DNA of 64,000 bases from Candidatus Dependentiae bacterium (GTDB lineage: Bacteria > Babelota > Babeliae > Babelales > Vermiphilaceae). The stretch spans positions 27,128 to 91,127 of the forward strand of contig JAPLIR010000024.1 in assembly GCA_026389015.1 (NCBI GenBank), written 5' to 3'. Numbering within the stretch: position 1 is the stretch's first letter; each line of letters starts with the position of its first letter. The position numbers and the translations under genes are program-made. Positions 25,652 through 33,715 of the stretch are shown here, piece after piece. Under the pieces are notes generated by a model. It saw nothing but the letters and a program-made list of their open reading frames with translations, was not told the origin of the DNA and searched no databases.

Positions 25652-26797
25652 TTATTGAGTTTGTTTCTTTTTCAATTGTTCTAAGTCTTCAATCATGTCC
25701 TGCAAAATTTCAAAAGCTCGTTCTTTTGGTGATTCTTTACCAACTTTAGATATTTTTGTTGTTGGAGATGGCATGGTACTGCAAACCTTGTGCCACTTAT
25801 TGTAAAGTTTTCCAAGGAGAGCAATCGCATCATTCGTTTTGCCTTCTTCATTTTTATCGAGGGCATATTGATGAATGGACGATGCGGCTGCAATTCTTTC
25901 TAGGAGGGTGTTTTTATCTGTTTTATAAGGGGCCTGTATCAGAATTTGGAATTTTTCTTGTATTTCATCATCTATTTCTCGTGTTGTCCTTGGTAGCATT
26001 ATTGTTGATGCATGGTGTTCTGTTTGTTCTATTTTTTGTTTGTTCTCTTGTATGGGCGTTGTTGAACTAGCTAGGGCTATTGTGATGCCTGCTTTGTGTA
26101 GTTGTGTCATAGGTTGACTCATACAAGATGTTGTTATTTCTGTTTTTGTAGAGGGTATAGTATATACGATTTGTTTTAGATAGTTTAATTTTTTTTCTGA
26201 CTCTGTATGTATTTGTTGGCTAACACTGGTCATAGCGGTGGTTTTTATAATAAGAGAGTCGTCATTATGGAGTGGTAATTGTGCCAATGTTTGTTGAGAA
26301 ATCTCTAAGAGCTCTTTTTGATAATGGTATATCTGTAGATTGCATTCAACAAGCTGTCTTTGTAAGGGTAGCAGTTTTTTTGCCAAATTTTTTGATACTT
26401 GTTCAGATTGTGTTGGTGTATTTAATGTAAGGCCTTGTATTACTTGTGAAAGGTCTTTTCGCTTAAGAAGTAATCGAGTGATATGTTTTTGTGGATTACC
26501 TAGTTTTTCAATGCGATGGTATGCGTCTTGAATTTGATGAGCGATAAGTAGGTCTTCTGTGCTTTCCTGATTGTTATCATTTTTATTATTTTTTCCCCGT
26601 TCACTTAAGAGAGATAGAGCTGCTCGTTGTATATTCTGTTCAGCTCTGTTAATAAAGAGTGCCTTTTTTAAATCAGCTTCGTTTTCTTCAGAATTTAGTG
26701 GATAAAGCCTATAGGGACGACTAAAGCATCCCGCATGCACTGATTGATACGCTAAGCATGTTAACACCAGTGATAAAAGTGTTGTTTGTTTTTTCAT
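25652..26797 (-). CDS. Secreted helical protein sharing a C-terminal domain with the ankyrin neighbour
   Basis: 381 residues from the ATG at 26797, chosen because GGAG lies 6 bp upstream and the signal peptide (MKKQTTLLSLVLTCLAYQSV, then HAG) starts there. The middle is mostly helical and Gln/Leu-rich with no known domain. The C-terminal 100 residues (ASSIHQYALDKNEEGK, LYNKWHKV, then AFEILQDMIEDLEQL) align with the end of the ankyrin protein next door. The two genes are 40 bp apart on the same strand and probably co-transcribed. Function unknown; a shared targeting or oligomerisation domain is plausible. Confidence 0.75.
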   Translation of the reverse strand: MKKQTTLLSLVLTCLAYQSVHAGCFSRPYRLYPLNSEENEADLKKALFINRAEQNIQRAALSLLSERGKNNKNDNNQESTEDLLIAHQIQDAYHRIEKLGNPQKHITRLLLKRKDLSQVIQGLTLNTPTQSEQVSKNLAKKLLPLQRQLVECNLQIYHYQKELLEISQQTLAQLPLHNDDSLIIKTTAMTSVSQQIHTESEKKLNYLKQIVYTIPSTKTEITTSCMSQPMTQLHKAGITIALASSTTPIQENKQKIEQTEHHASTIMLPRTTREIDDEIQEKFQILIQAPYKTDKNTLLERIAAASSIHQYALDKNEEGKTNDAIALLGKLYNKWHKVCSTMPSPTTKISKVGKESPKERAFEILQDMIEDLEQLKKKQTQ

Positions 26798-26938
26798 TGT
26801 AAACTCCATTGATTTCATTATTGTTTAACATTATTTTTAGGATTTTTCATTTAATGGCTTATTTTTAGTCATTAAAGTATAATAAACCCTATTTAGCATT
26901 AATTATACGCGAAAATCAATAATTATCAAATAGAAAAA

Positions 26939-26979
26939 ATTGCACCTCCTGTGAATCTTATGATCACAGGAGGTGCAAT
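26939..26979 (-). terminator. Rho-independent terminator of trxB
   Basis: Perfect 14-bp stem TTGCACCTCCTGTG / CACAGGAGGTGCAA around an 11-nt loop, then a U-run on the minus strand, 18 bp after the trxB stop. Confidence 0.95.
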
Positions 26980-26996
26980 ACTGTATAAGAGGCGTA

Positions 26997-27932
26997 TTAT
27001 TTATTGAGGAGATGTTCTAGGTATCGTTCTGCATCAAGAGCTGCCATGCAGCCACTACCAGCAGACGTAATAGCTTGTTTATAGCGGTAATCTTCTGCGT
27101 CACCGGCAGCAAATACTCCCGGGACTGAAGTGTTGGTATTGTTGGTCACATTAATATACCCCCATTGATTGAGGTCTATTTGGCCCTGAAAGGGCGCAGT
27201 ACCTGGTCTTCCACCTATGGCCAAAAAGGCACCATCGGCGTTCAGGGTTTGAATTTCACCTGTTTTCTGATTAGTAACCACGGCATGAGTTACGTGATCG
27301 CCATTACCTTTAAATTCAGTAACGGTGCTATTGTAGATAATCTTGATGTTAGGATTTTCCAAAACACGCTTTTGCATGGCTGCAGATGCAGTAAGTTTGT
27401 CATGGATATGTACGATAGTTATTTTTTGCGTGAATTTGGTCATGAATGAAGCATCTTCCATGGCTGTATCGCCACCACCTACGATGATAATTTCTTTATC
27501 TGGATAGAATGCACCATCGCACACCGCGCAGGTAGTTACACCTTTGCCCCAATATTCAGCTTCGCCAGGGCATCCTAATTTGTTAGGGATAGCGCCGGTA
27601 GCAATAATCACCGCATGGGCTTTTAGTTCTTTGTTGCGATGAGTCCAGAGGGTGAAGGGTTGGCTTGAAAAATCTACTTTAACCACTTCTTCAGCCAAGA
27701 ATGAACTACCAAAATGTTTGGCATGCGCACGCATGTTCATCATTAAGGTTGGCCCAAGGATACTGATGTTTCCTGGCCAGTTTTCAATATGGGTAGTGCC
27801 CATTAATTGTCCGCCTGGAGACTTGCCTTCGAGAATCAAAGGTTTTAAATTTGCACGAGATGCGTAAACGCCAGCGGTAAGCCCAGCAGGACCAGAACCA
27901 ATAATAATTAATGGGTGTATTGTATCGTTCAT
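26997..27932 (-). CDS. trxB: Thioredoxin reductase
   Basis: NADPH-dependent flavoenzyme that keeps thioredoxin reduced in the cytoplasm. The 311 residues show FAD-binding GSGPAGLTAG near the N-terminus, the redox-active CAVC pair (about 137-140), NADPH-binding GGGDTAMEDA (about 153), and the C-terminal FAD motif VFAAGDAEDYRYKQ. Length and domain order are standard. It stops just before a strong terminator and starts 32 bp after the trigger-factor-like gene, so the two may be one operon. Confidence 0.97.
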   Translation of the reverse strand: MNDTIHPLIIIGSGPAGLTAGVYASRANLKPLILEGKSPGGQLMGTTHIENWPGNISILGPTLMMNMRAHAKHFGSSFLAEEVVKVDFSSQPFTLWTHRNKELKAHAVIIATGAIPNKLGCPGEAEYWGKGVTTCAVCDGAFYPDKEIIIVGGGDTAMEDASFMTKFTQKITIVHIHDKLTASAAMQKRVLENPNIKIIYNSTVTEFKGNGDHVTHAVVTNQKTGEIQTLNADGAFLAIGGRPGTAPFQGQIDLNQWGYINVTNNTNTSVPGVFAAGDAEDYRYKQAITSAGSGCMAALDAERYLEHLLNK

Positions 27933-27964
27933 GGAGTAATTCTTTTCTTATTAAGGTAAGACAT

Positions 27965-29335
27965 TTATTTTTTCATCAGATGATAAATTATATGATTTAA
28001 TGTCTTTTCTCTCAAGTTAAATTGTTTTAATTCTTGTGTTGAGAGTGGGATTTCTTGTCCATGAACTTTTGTTTCCGGCGCATCAAAATACAAAAAGTCT
28101 TTCATGCGCGGACGATTGGTCAAATTGAGATACCCTTTTAAATCGCTATCAGAAACTTCCAGTTCTTCGTGATAGGCAAGTTGATTTAAAAATAATGTTT
28201 CGCGTAATTGCTTTTCAGCTAACTGACGAATACGTTCTTTAAAATCTTTTTGCATGCGGTAAACGTGATAATCAGAATTCTGTTTGATGCTGTCGAGTAC
28301 AACTTCTTGTTGGCGTAATATTAAATAATTAGGAATGACAAAGCGATGTTTAGAGAGCAGTAATTTTAATGATTCTTCTGCCATTGAGCGACGCAGCGAC
28401 AAATCATTACGATATGAAAACACTTCAATAAGTTTTTGATGCATTTCTTTGTTGGTTTTTAATCTAAAATGACGTTTGAAAGAGTCTAAGCAGAAAAAGT
28501 TATTTTTTAAAATATCGGTGATTTCTATTGAAAAGGTATAGTTGGTATCTATGAGATTGCTGAAATAATCTTGTAAGCTTTTACTGGTGGTAGTAAAGCA
28601 GCTGCCAATAGTTTTATTTAAGAATATGTCATGAAACGTATTGTCGATTTCTTCATCGCCTAATTTGAGCCACAAACTTGTGGTATGTGCATTGAATAGA
28701 GGTGTGTTGGTGTTATTGAGAAGATTGACTTTGAAATTAACCCAATCGCCAACCGCGAGTGTTGTAAGATCTGCGTTTTTTAAAAAGCCTTGTTCTTCTT
28801 TAACAAACATATCTACTTGTAGATCTAATTCTTTATAGTTTTTACGTTTGGGAGACTTGAATGGCAAATATTTCCATTCTTGGATGCCAATGGAATCGAA
28901 CAGTGAAAGTTCAAATTTGAAACGTGCGGGTTGATTGAGCTCCACGGTTACCTCAATAAGACGCGGTTCTCCTGCAACGAGCAATTTTTTTGTGTGAATT
29001 TGTTCTAATAAAAAATCAACCACAAAAAATTTAAACAAAAATTCTTTAATATGTTCAATGAGGTTTACTTTAAAATTACTCGCAATGTATTCCAAAGGAA
29101 CTTCGCCTTTATTGAATCCGAAAGCTTGGGTGTATGTTTTTTGTGATAATGAGGCTTCCAGATACAGCGTATTAATAATAGCCGCTGGAATAATAATACT
29201 GGCATGACCGATATGTTCATTTTCGTAACTGAGATCAAAAATCAGTGGTTGGATATTGAGCATGTTCAGACCAGAATCATGCTGTGAACCGTTTTGGGGA
29301 TTGTTTTTGAGTGAATTCACTTCATCACCTTTCAC
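27965..29335 (-). CDS. tig: Divergent trigger factor (ribosome-associated chaperone)
   Basis: 456 residues resembling trigger factor. The N-terminal ribosome-binding signature is recognisable as FGFNKGEVPLEYI (about 70-82, compared with the usual GFRKGKVP). A middle region (about 160-250) sits where the PPIase domain lies but is poorly conserved. The C-terminal helical arms are suggested by AEESLKLLLSKHRFVIPNYL and LAEKQLRETLFLNQLAY. The GTG start at 29335 has AAGGAA upstream; a second GTG at 29320 is also possible. No clpP/clpX follows. Assignment rests on pattern and length, so an unrelated helical chaperone cannot be excluded. Confidence 0.7.
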   Translation of the reverse strand: MKGDEVNSLKNNPQNGSQHDSGLNMLNIQPLIFDLSYENEHIGHASIIIPAAIINTLYLEASLSQKTYTQAFGFNKGEVPLEYIASNFKVNLIEHIKEFLFKFFVVDFLLEQIHTKKLLVAGEPRLIEVTVELNQPARFKFELSLFDSIGIQEWKYLPFKSPKRKNYKELDLQVDMFVKEEQGFLKNADLTTLAVGDWVNFKVNLLNNTNTPLFNAHTTSLWLKLGDEEIDNTFHDIFLNKTIGSCFTTTSKSLQDYFSNLIDTNYTFSIEITDILKNNFFCLDSFKRHFRLKTNKEMHQKLIEVFSYRNDLSLRRSMAEESLKLLLSKHRFVIPNYLILRQQEVVLDSIKQNSDYHVYRMQKDFKERIRQLAEKQLRETLFLNQLAYHEELEVSDSDLKGYLNLTNRPRMKDFLYFDAPETKVHGQEIPLSTQELKQFNLREKTLNHIIYHLMKK

Positions 29336-29719
29336 TAGAATTGATTCCTTTTTGAATCAAACTACCGTGAAAGAAGAGAGCTTGTCAATTACTCTTTTTT
29401 TGTGTTTCTCGTGACTTACGTACTCGTCATTCAAAACATGAAGAGTGAACTGTAAAGATTTTTTATTTGCCAAGTTTGTGTGATCTGCTCGCGGAGCTCT
29501 GAGGGCATTTTTCTAGGGCTTGGTCCCCAGATTAGAGGTCTTTTTTTTTGAATTAATCTCATGGTACAGGCATGGAGGGGATCTTCGTAGTGCGACATTA
29601 TCATAGAAACGCGATAATTGTTTTTTATTCAGATTGGCATTTATTTTTTTATAGTTAGAATGAACAATAGATGGTTATATTTTAATTGCATTTTAATAAC
29701 CCCCCCATTGGAGGTTTTT
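29336..29719. other. Intergenic region upstream of the M48-like gene
   Basis: Contains a small hairpin (TTGATTC/GAATCAA, about 29341-29361) and the left copy of a 41-bp direct repeat (29433-29473). The rest is the AT-rich leader of the next gene; no further gene was seen. Confidence 0.6.
29433..29473. repeat. Direct repeat flanking the M48-like gene, left copy
   Basis: The core AACATGAAGAGTGAACT, then RTAAAGATTTTT and ATTTGCCAA, is repeated at 30842-30881 in the same orientation. One base substitution and one extra T distinguish the copies. Confidence 0.85.
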
Positions 29720-30829
29720 ATGAACAAAAAGAACCTATTTTTAACCCTATTGACAGGCACATTATTGTTGCCGGTTTTTATGCATACAATGAACCCACAA
29801 GAGGAAAATAAGGGAAAAAATGTCCCTAATCAGACGGTTCAGGTAATAAAGCCTTATCAGGCTCCTTTTGAAAATTCACGTAAGCAGTTTATCGATAAGC
29901 TGAAAGCTATGTCACGGGGTAAAGTTTCGGAAAAATACATTCAGGAGTTGGAAAAAGAAGAAAACAAATTGATGGAAGAATTTTTTAAGATAATGAAGTG
30001 TAATGCTTCAACATTCAATTGTTGGAAAATGATGTTTAATGACGAATTTTTAGATAACCAGCATGAAGAGGAATCTGTACTAAAGAAACAAACGACAGAA
30101 AATGATTTATCGACCTGGCGTGAGTGTATTTTATGGATTCAGTCAGCGATGAAAGAGTGCTTTATTGCTTCAGATAAAGTTACGATTAATGTAGTCGATG
30201 GTTCTGGTGGATCTCCTTTGTCAGCACAACAAAAACATATTACTATTTTTGATCGTGATATGAGGAATCATATGAGTGCGCCAGACCGTATTAAAGAAAG
30301 AGAAGCAATAATACAGCATACTATACGGCATGAAATTCAACATATTTTGCACGATGACGTATATATTGCGTGGGTTATGGACAACATGGAGCCTGAAAAA
30401 GGTCGCGAAAAAATGCATGATTTATTTGTAAAGAAATTTTCTAGATTTCAAGAAAAGCGAGCAGATATTTTAGCCGCTCTTATGCATACTGATTATGCAA
30501 AGGCAGGATTTGAGAATTTTGCATTGATTGTTCAGAAAAATCAAGCTAATTGGGTTGGGGCATTGAGTACTACGGAAAAAGAAAAGTACCTATCTGGCAC
30601 ATTAAAAATGCCGGTTGTACCAGAAAGTACCCATCCAAGTATGGAAAAACGCGCTGAATATTTACAACAATTGCATAAAGAAATGGTTGAAGAATTAAGT
30701 GTGAAAAAAACTGATAGCGTTGCGGTATGCCCGGCGCAGTTTATGGATCTTATTGCAGAGTATGCAGGTATGCATCTAGGTGGAGGAGCAGCGGCGGCAG
30801 GTGCAGGAGTTGCTCATAAAAAGATTTAA
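29720..30829 (+). CDS. Secreted M48-like zinc metalloprotease
   Basis: 369 residues from the ATG at 29720 (GGAGG 6 bp upstream; earlier in-frame starts lack a signal). The signal peptide is MNKKNLFLTLLTGTLLLPVF, then MHTM. The zinc motif HEIQH (about 203-207) is followed by EKRADILAA (about 245), which fits the third ligand of the M48/gluzincin type, and by HPSMEKRAEYL, resembling the HPS-x-ER box of M48 peptidases. The tail is Gly/Ala-rich. Exported protease acting on envelope or host proteins is the likely role. The gene lies between two 41-bp direct repeats, which suggests acquisition or duplication of the segment. Confidence 0.75.
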   Translation: MNKKNLFLTLLTGTLLLPVFMHTMNPQEENKGKNVPNQTVQVIKPYQAPFENSRKQFIDKLKAMSRGKVSEKYIQELEKEENKLMEEFFKIMKCNASTFNCWKMMFNDEFLDNQHEEESVLKKQTTENDLSTWRECILWIQSAMKECFIASDKVTINVVDGSGGSPLSAQQKHITIFDRDMRNHMSAPDRIKEREAIIQHTIRHEIQHILHDDVYIAWVMDNMEPEKGREKMHDLFVKKFSRFQEKRADILAALMHTDYAKAGFENFALIVQKNQANWVGALSTTEKEKYLSGTLKMPVVPESTHPSMEKRAEYLQQLHKEMVEELSVKKTDSVAVCPAQFMDLIAEYAGMHLGGGAAAAGAGVAHKKI

Positions 30830-30841
30830 ATTAAATATTGC

Positions 30842-30881
30842 AAACATGAAGAGTGAACTATAAAGATTTTTTTATTTGCCA
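30842..30881. repeat. Direct repeat flanking the M48-like gene, right copy
   Basis: Starts 13 bp after the stop of the M48-like gene and matches 29433-29473. The two copies bracket about 1.4 kb. Confidence 0.85.
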
Positions 30882-30959
30882 AATACTGAGGTTGGCCTGC
30901 CAGTTTTAGCTTGCCGAGTTTAAAATAGTGATCTTTAAAAGATCACCAGACCCGGATAA

Positions 30960-31032
30960 GCGTCCTTCGATACGATTCTCTCAGAGAAGCACTTCCGTCG
31001 TCGCCTCTGGCTATGCCGGACACGTAGGATGA
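30960..31032. repeat. Degenerate palindromic repeat (copy D)
   Basis: GTCCTTCGATACG, then TCGCCTCTGGCTATGCCGGA and CACGTAGGATGA. It resembles the arm of the rnpA insertion (TCGCCAAGGCTACGGCGGAC). It lies in the 424-bp region 30830-31253, which otherwise holds a small GTGATCTT/AGATCAC hairpin and no convincing gene. Confidence 0.5.
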
Positions 31033-31216
31033 GTGATAAAGGGATTTTTATTTATTTATATACCAAATTATACTTTAACATAAAACATAATTTTAGTAGC
31101 AGTTTGTTAGATTTGAATTGTTGGGTATTTCGAATAAGCCCAGCCTGCGTTAAAACTTCGGCGGGCAACCTTCGCTTTGGCGATACATATTTAATGAGTA
31201 AAAGATTCATGCCGTG

Positions 31217-31258
31217 ATGGCCGCGCCAACCGTAGCTCTGTAAGAGCGAAGGTTGGTG
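31217..31258. repeat. Palindromic repeat abutting tRNA-Leu (copy E1)
   Basis: GGCCGCGCCAACCGTAGCTC, TGTAAGAGCGAAGGTTGGTG. On the minus strand, CCAACC, GCTCT and AGAGC, GGTTGG form a hairpin right after the tRNA; the last bases overlap its encoded CCA. Confidence 0.85.
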
Positions 31259-31340
31259 CGAGAGAAGGGACTCGAACCCCCACGTTCTTTCGAACGCTGG
31301 AACCTAAATCCAGTGCGTCTACCAGTTTCGCCACTCTCGC
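31254..31340 (-). tRNA. tRNA-Leu (UAG anticodon)
   Basis: Cloverleaf read on the minus strand: acceptor GCGAGAG/CTCTCGC, D-arm GGCGAAACTGGTAGACGC, anticodon arm CTGGA-TTTAGGT-TCCAG with TAG at the anticodon position, a long variable arm (GCGTTCGAAAGAACGT) typical of class II tRNA, T-loop GGTTCGAGTCC, and an encoded ACCA end. Reads CUN leucine codons. 87 nt including CCA. Confidence 0.97.
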
Positions 31341-31390
31341 GCCGTATATTTTAAAGTTTCGTTATTTATCTTTGCTTGCCGATGTTTGTC

Positions 31391-31433
31391 TTGGCCGCGC
31401 CAACCGTAGCTCTGTAAGAAGCGAAGGTTGGTG
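31391..31433. repeat. Palindromic repeat abutting tRNA-Lys (copy E2)
   Basis: Nearly identical to the copy at 31217-31258 (one extra A). It sits in the same position, overlapping the CCA end of the next tRNA. Confidence 0.85.
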
Positions 31434-31504
31434 GGCTGCGATGGAATCGAACCATCAACCCACAGATTAAGAGTCTGTTGCTCTACCAATTGAGCTAGCA
31501 GCCC
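31429..31504 (-). tRNA. tRNA-Lys (CUU anticodon)
   Basis: Minus-strand cloverleaf of 76 nt with encoded CCA: acceptor GGGCTGC/GCAGCCC, D-arm AGCTCAATTGGTAGAGC, anticodon arm CAGA-CTCTTAA-TCTG with CTT at the anticodon position, T-arm GGTTCGATTCC. Reads AAG. It lies 88 bp from tRNA-Leu. Confidence 0.97.
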
Positions 31505-31642
31505 AAATTTCTATATCAAAGATAAAAATAGTTTAGCAAATAACATAAGAAAATAAAGCGTTATTTAAAAATAATATCAATTATTGTCTTGTTACCTAAT
31601 AACCCTTCAAGTTCGCGCCTAAATCGGCGCTACCTTCAGGAA

Positions 31643-31664
31643 GGTCGGCAACGTTTTTGCCGAC
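31643..31664 (-). terminator. Hairpin immediately after frr
   Basis: GGTCGGCAACG pairs with TTGCCGACTT just past the frr stop. The U-run is poor, so it may be only an attenuating or 3'-protecting hairpin at the end of the tsf-pyrH-frr unit. Confidence 0.55.
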
Positions 31665-32258
31665 TTAAACGCTCTTAATATCTTTTTCTTTAGCTGCTGC
31701 TTTCTTCTCAGCTTGCTCAATATAGGTGTCAGTTACTTTTTGTAACACATCACCCAAGCGGCTGAAGAAGTTTTCTGAAATTTCTTTGTCTTTTTTTGCA
31801 TCACGCAAAAGATTGTTAAAGTCTTTGCGAATGTTACGCACAGCAACTCTGCATTCTTCTAACTTTTTGCCTAAAACTTTTGCTAAATCATCGCGACGAG
31901 CGCTGCTGATTTCAGGTAGCTGTAAACGAATAACGGCACCGTCGTTAGCTGGCGATATACCAATATTAGAAGCTTTAAGTGCTTTTTCGATGTCACCAAT
32001 AATAGCAGCATCCCAAGGTTGAATCACAATATTACGTGCATCAGGAGCGCTGAGTGCAGCAAGATTTTTGAGTGGCATAGGGTTTTGGCCATAGGTAGAG
32101 ATTTGAATATCTTCGATAAGCGAAGTATGTGCTCTGCCGGTGCGAATTTTAGCTAGTTCACCATCGAAATGCTTGAGAGGTTTTTCCATCTCAAGTTTCA
32201 TAGGAGTTTCAAAGCTTTTTATATCATTTTCTACTAATACTATATCTTTTATATTCAT
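31665..32258 (-). CDS. frr: Ribosome recycling factor
   Basis: Splits post-termination ribosomes together with EF-G. The 197 residues include LAKIRTGRAHTSLIEDI near the N-terminus, LPEISSARRDDLAKVL, and RNIRKDFNNLLRDAKKDKEISEN, all RRF signatures. It is slightly longer than the usual 185 at the N-terminus. AGGAAT lies 8 bp before the ATG, and pyrH ends 15 bp upstream. This gives the classic tsf-pyrH-frr order, probably one transcript. Confidence 0.97.
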   Translation of the reverse strand: MNIKDIVLVENDIKSFETPMKLEMEKPLKHFDGELAKIRTGRAHTSLIEDIQISTYGQNPMPLKNLAALSAPDARNIVIQPWDAAIIGDIEKALKASNIGISPANDGAVIRLQLPEISSARRDDLAKVLGKKLEECRVAVRNIRKDFNNLLRDAKKDKEISENFFSRLGDVLQKVTDTYIEQAEKKAAAKEKDIKSV

Positions 32259-32273
32259 AGATGATTCCTACGG

Positions 32274-32981
32274 TTAATAGATGACACTACCAAAATCTTG
32301 GTTGTTTGTTGCTTGCAAAAGTGCATCGGGGGTAAAAATATTAAAAACTCTTATTGTCTGATTATGCTGTTGTGCAAGAGCAAAGGCGGTAGCATCCATA
32401 ATGCCTAATCTTTTTTGCAGTGCATCGGCATACGAAACTTTTTTTAAAAGTTGTGCATGAGCAACGGTGCGTGGATTAGCATCATAAACACCATCGATGT
32501 TTGTTCCCTTCCAAATAGCTGCAGCGTTAATTTGTAGGCTGCGCAATACCGCATTAGTGTCGGTAGTAAAAAAAGGATTGCCTGTTCCACCGGTAAACAC
32601 CAAGGTGTGATCTTTATGGAGCGCATTTTCAATGGTTTGTTGGGAAATTGGTGTGCCAACTTCTGGGCACGAAATCGCGCACAAAAGCGATGTTGGCATA
32701 TCCTGTTGCTCGAGCAGATCTTTTAAAATCAAGCCGTTCATCATCGTGGCAAGCATGCCAACCTGATGGCCAACAGGAGCAGTCATTCCCAGAGCAGTAC
32801 CTTGAATGTTGCCTCTAAAAAAATTGCCACCTCCAACGACTATACCAAATTGATGTGTTGCGCGTAATGTCTTTATTTGTTCAATAAGGGCATTAATGTT
32901 GGCAGCATCGAGTGATTTTTTATCAGAAGATAAAAATATTTCACCGGTTAATTTGAGTAAAATGCGTTGTTTAGTATGCAT
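32274..32981 (-). CDS. pyrH: Uridylate kinase
   Basis: Phosphorylates UMP to UDP. The 235 residues have the amino-acid-kinase fold with LLKLTGEIF at the start, VVGGGNFFRG, FTGGTGNPFFTTDTNAVLR, and the UMP/ATP region WKGTNIDGVYDANPR. Length is standard. It sits between tsf (27 bp upstream) and frr. AAGGAA is about 12 bp before the ATG. Confidence 0.97.
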   Translation of the reverse strand: MHTKQRILLKLTGEIFLSSDKKSLDAANINALIEQIKTLRATHQFGIVVGGGNFFRGNIQGTALGMTAPVGHQVGMLATMMNGLILKDLLEQQDMPTSLLCAISCPEVGTPISQQTIENALHKDHTLVFTGGTGNPFFTTDTNAVLRSLQINAAAIWKGTNIDGVYDANPRTVAHAQLLKKVSYADALQKRLGIMDATAFALAQQHNQTIRVFNIFTPDALLQATNNQDFGSVIY

Positions 32982-33008
32982 AAGCGGCTGCTTTTCCTTA
33001 GTTTTGGT

Positions 33009-33608
33009 TTAACTAGCGCTGATGTCGTAACGAGCAAAGCGTTTAATCTTAATGCTTTCGCCGGTCTTTGCCATAAGGTCTTTGAGAACGTCGTCAACAG
33101 TGAGTTGGTCGTTTTTAACAAAAGCTTGGTTTAGTAGGCAAATGTCAGAGTACATTTTTTGAACTTTGCCTTCAAGAATTTGGTTAATGATTTTTTCAGG
33201 CTTGCCAGAATCAGCTAATTGCTTGTGCAATATGTCCTTTTCGTGTTCCATGAATTTAGAATCAACTTGGTCTGGAGAAAGGAACAATGGCTTTAATGCA
33301 GCGATATGCATACAAACATCTTGAGCGAATTGTTTAATATCGGGAGTGTTTGCTACAAAGTCGGTTTCGCAATTGATTTCGATGAGAACACCAACGCGGC
33401 TTCCTGGGTGAATGTAAGCATGCACAAGGCCTTCAGCGGTTGCTTTGTCAGCGCGGTTAAGGGCAACTGCAGCACCTTTTTTACGTAAGAATACAACGGC
33501 TGCTTCAACATCGCCATTGCTTTCTTCTAATGCTTTTTTGCAGTCCATCATGCCGATGCCAGTTTTGTCTCGAAGTTGTTGAATAAGACTCATGTCAATT
33601 TTAGCCAC
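33009..33608 (-). CDS. tsf: Elongation factor Ts
   Basis: Nucleotide exchange factor for EF-Tu. The 199 residues contain the UBA-like N-terminus LRDKTGIGMMDCKKALEES and the core motif INCETDFVANT. It is the short form of EF-Ts (around 200 residues against 280 in E. coli). The GTG start at 33608 has AGGAG 5 bp upstream. rpsB, its usual upstream partner, is absent; argS lies there instead. Confidence 0.96.
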   Translation of the reverse strand: MAKIDMSLIQQLRDKTGIGMMDCKKALEESNGDVEAAVVFLRKKGAAVALNRADKATAEGLVHAYIHPGSRVGVLIEINCETDFVANTPDIKQFAQDVCMHIAALKPLFLSPDQVDSKFMEHEKDILHKQLADSGKPEKIINQILEGKVQKMYSDICLLNQAFVKNDQLTVDDVLKDLMAKTGESIKIKRFARYDISAS

Positions 33609-33715
33609 AATGACTCCTGAATGTAGATAGGGGGTTATAATTCGTTATTTATTACCTTTAAGTGTGCCATATTTGGCGTTTTTTTCAATGCCTGCTTATT
33701 TATAGGAGCGGCATA

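Noticed and set aside
31029..31217. 62-residue plus-strand ORF before the tRNAs
   Set aside because: No RBS, no recognisable protein, and most of it is repeat-like sequence (CTTCGGCGGGCAACCTTCGC). Treated as non-coding.
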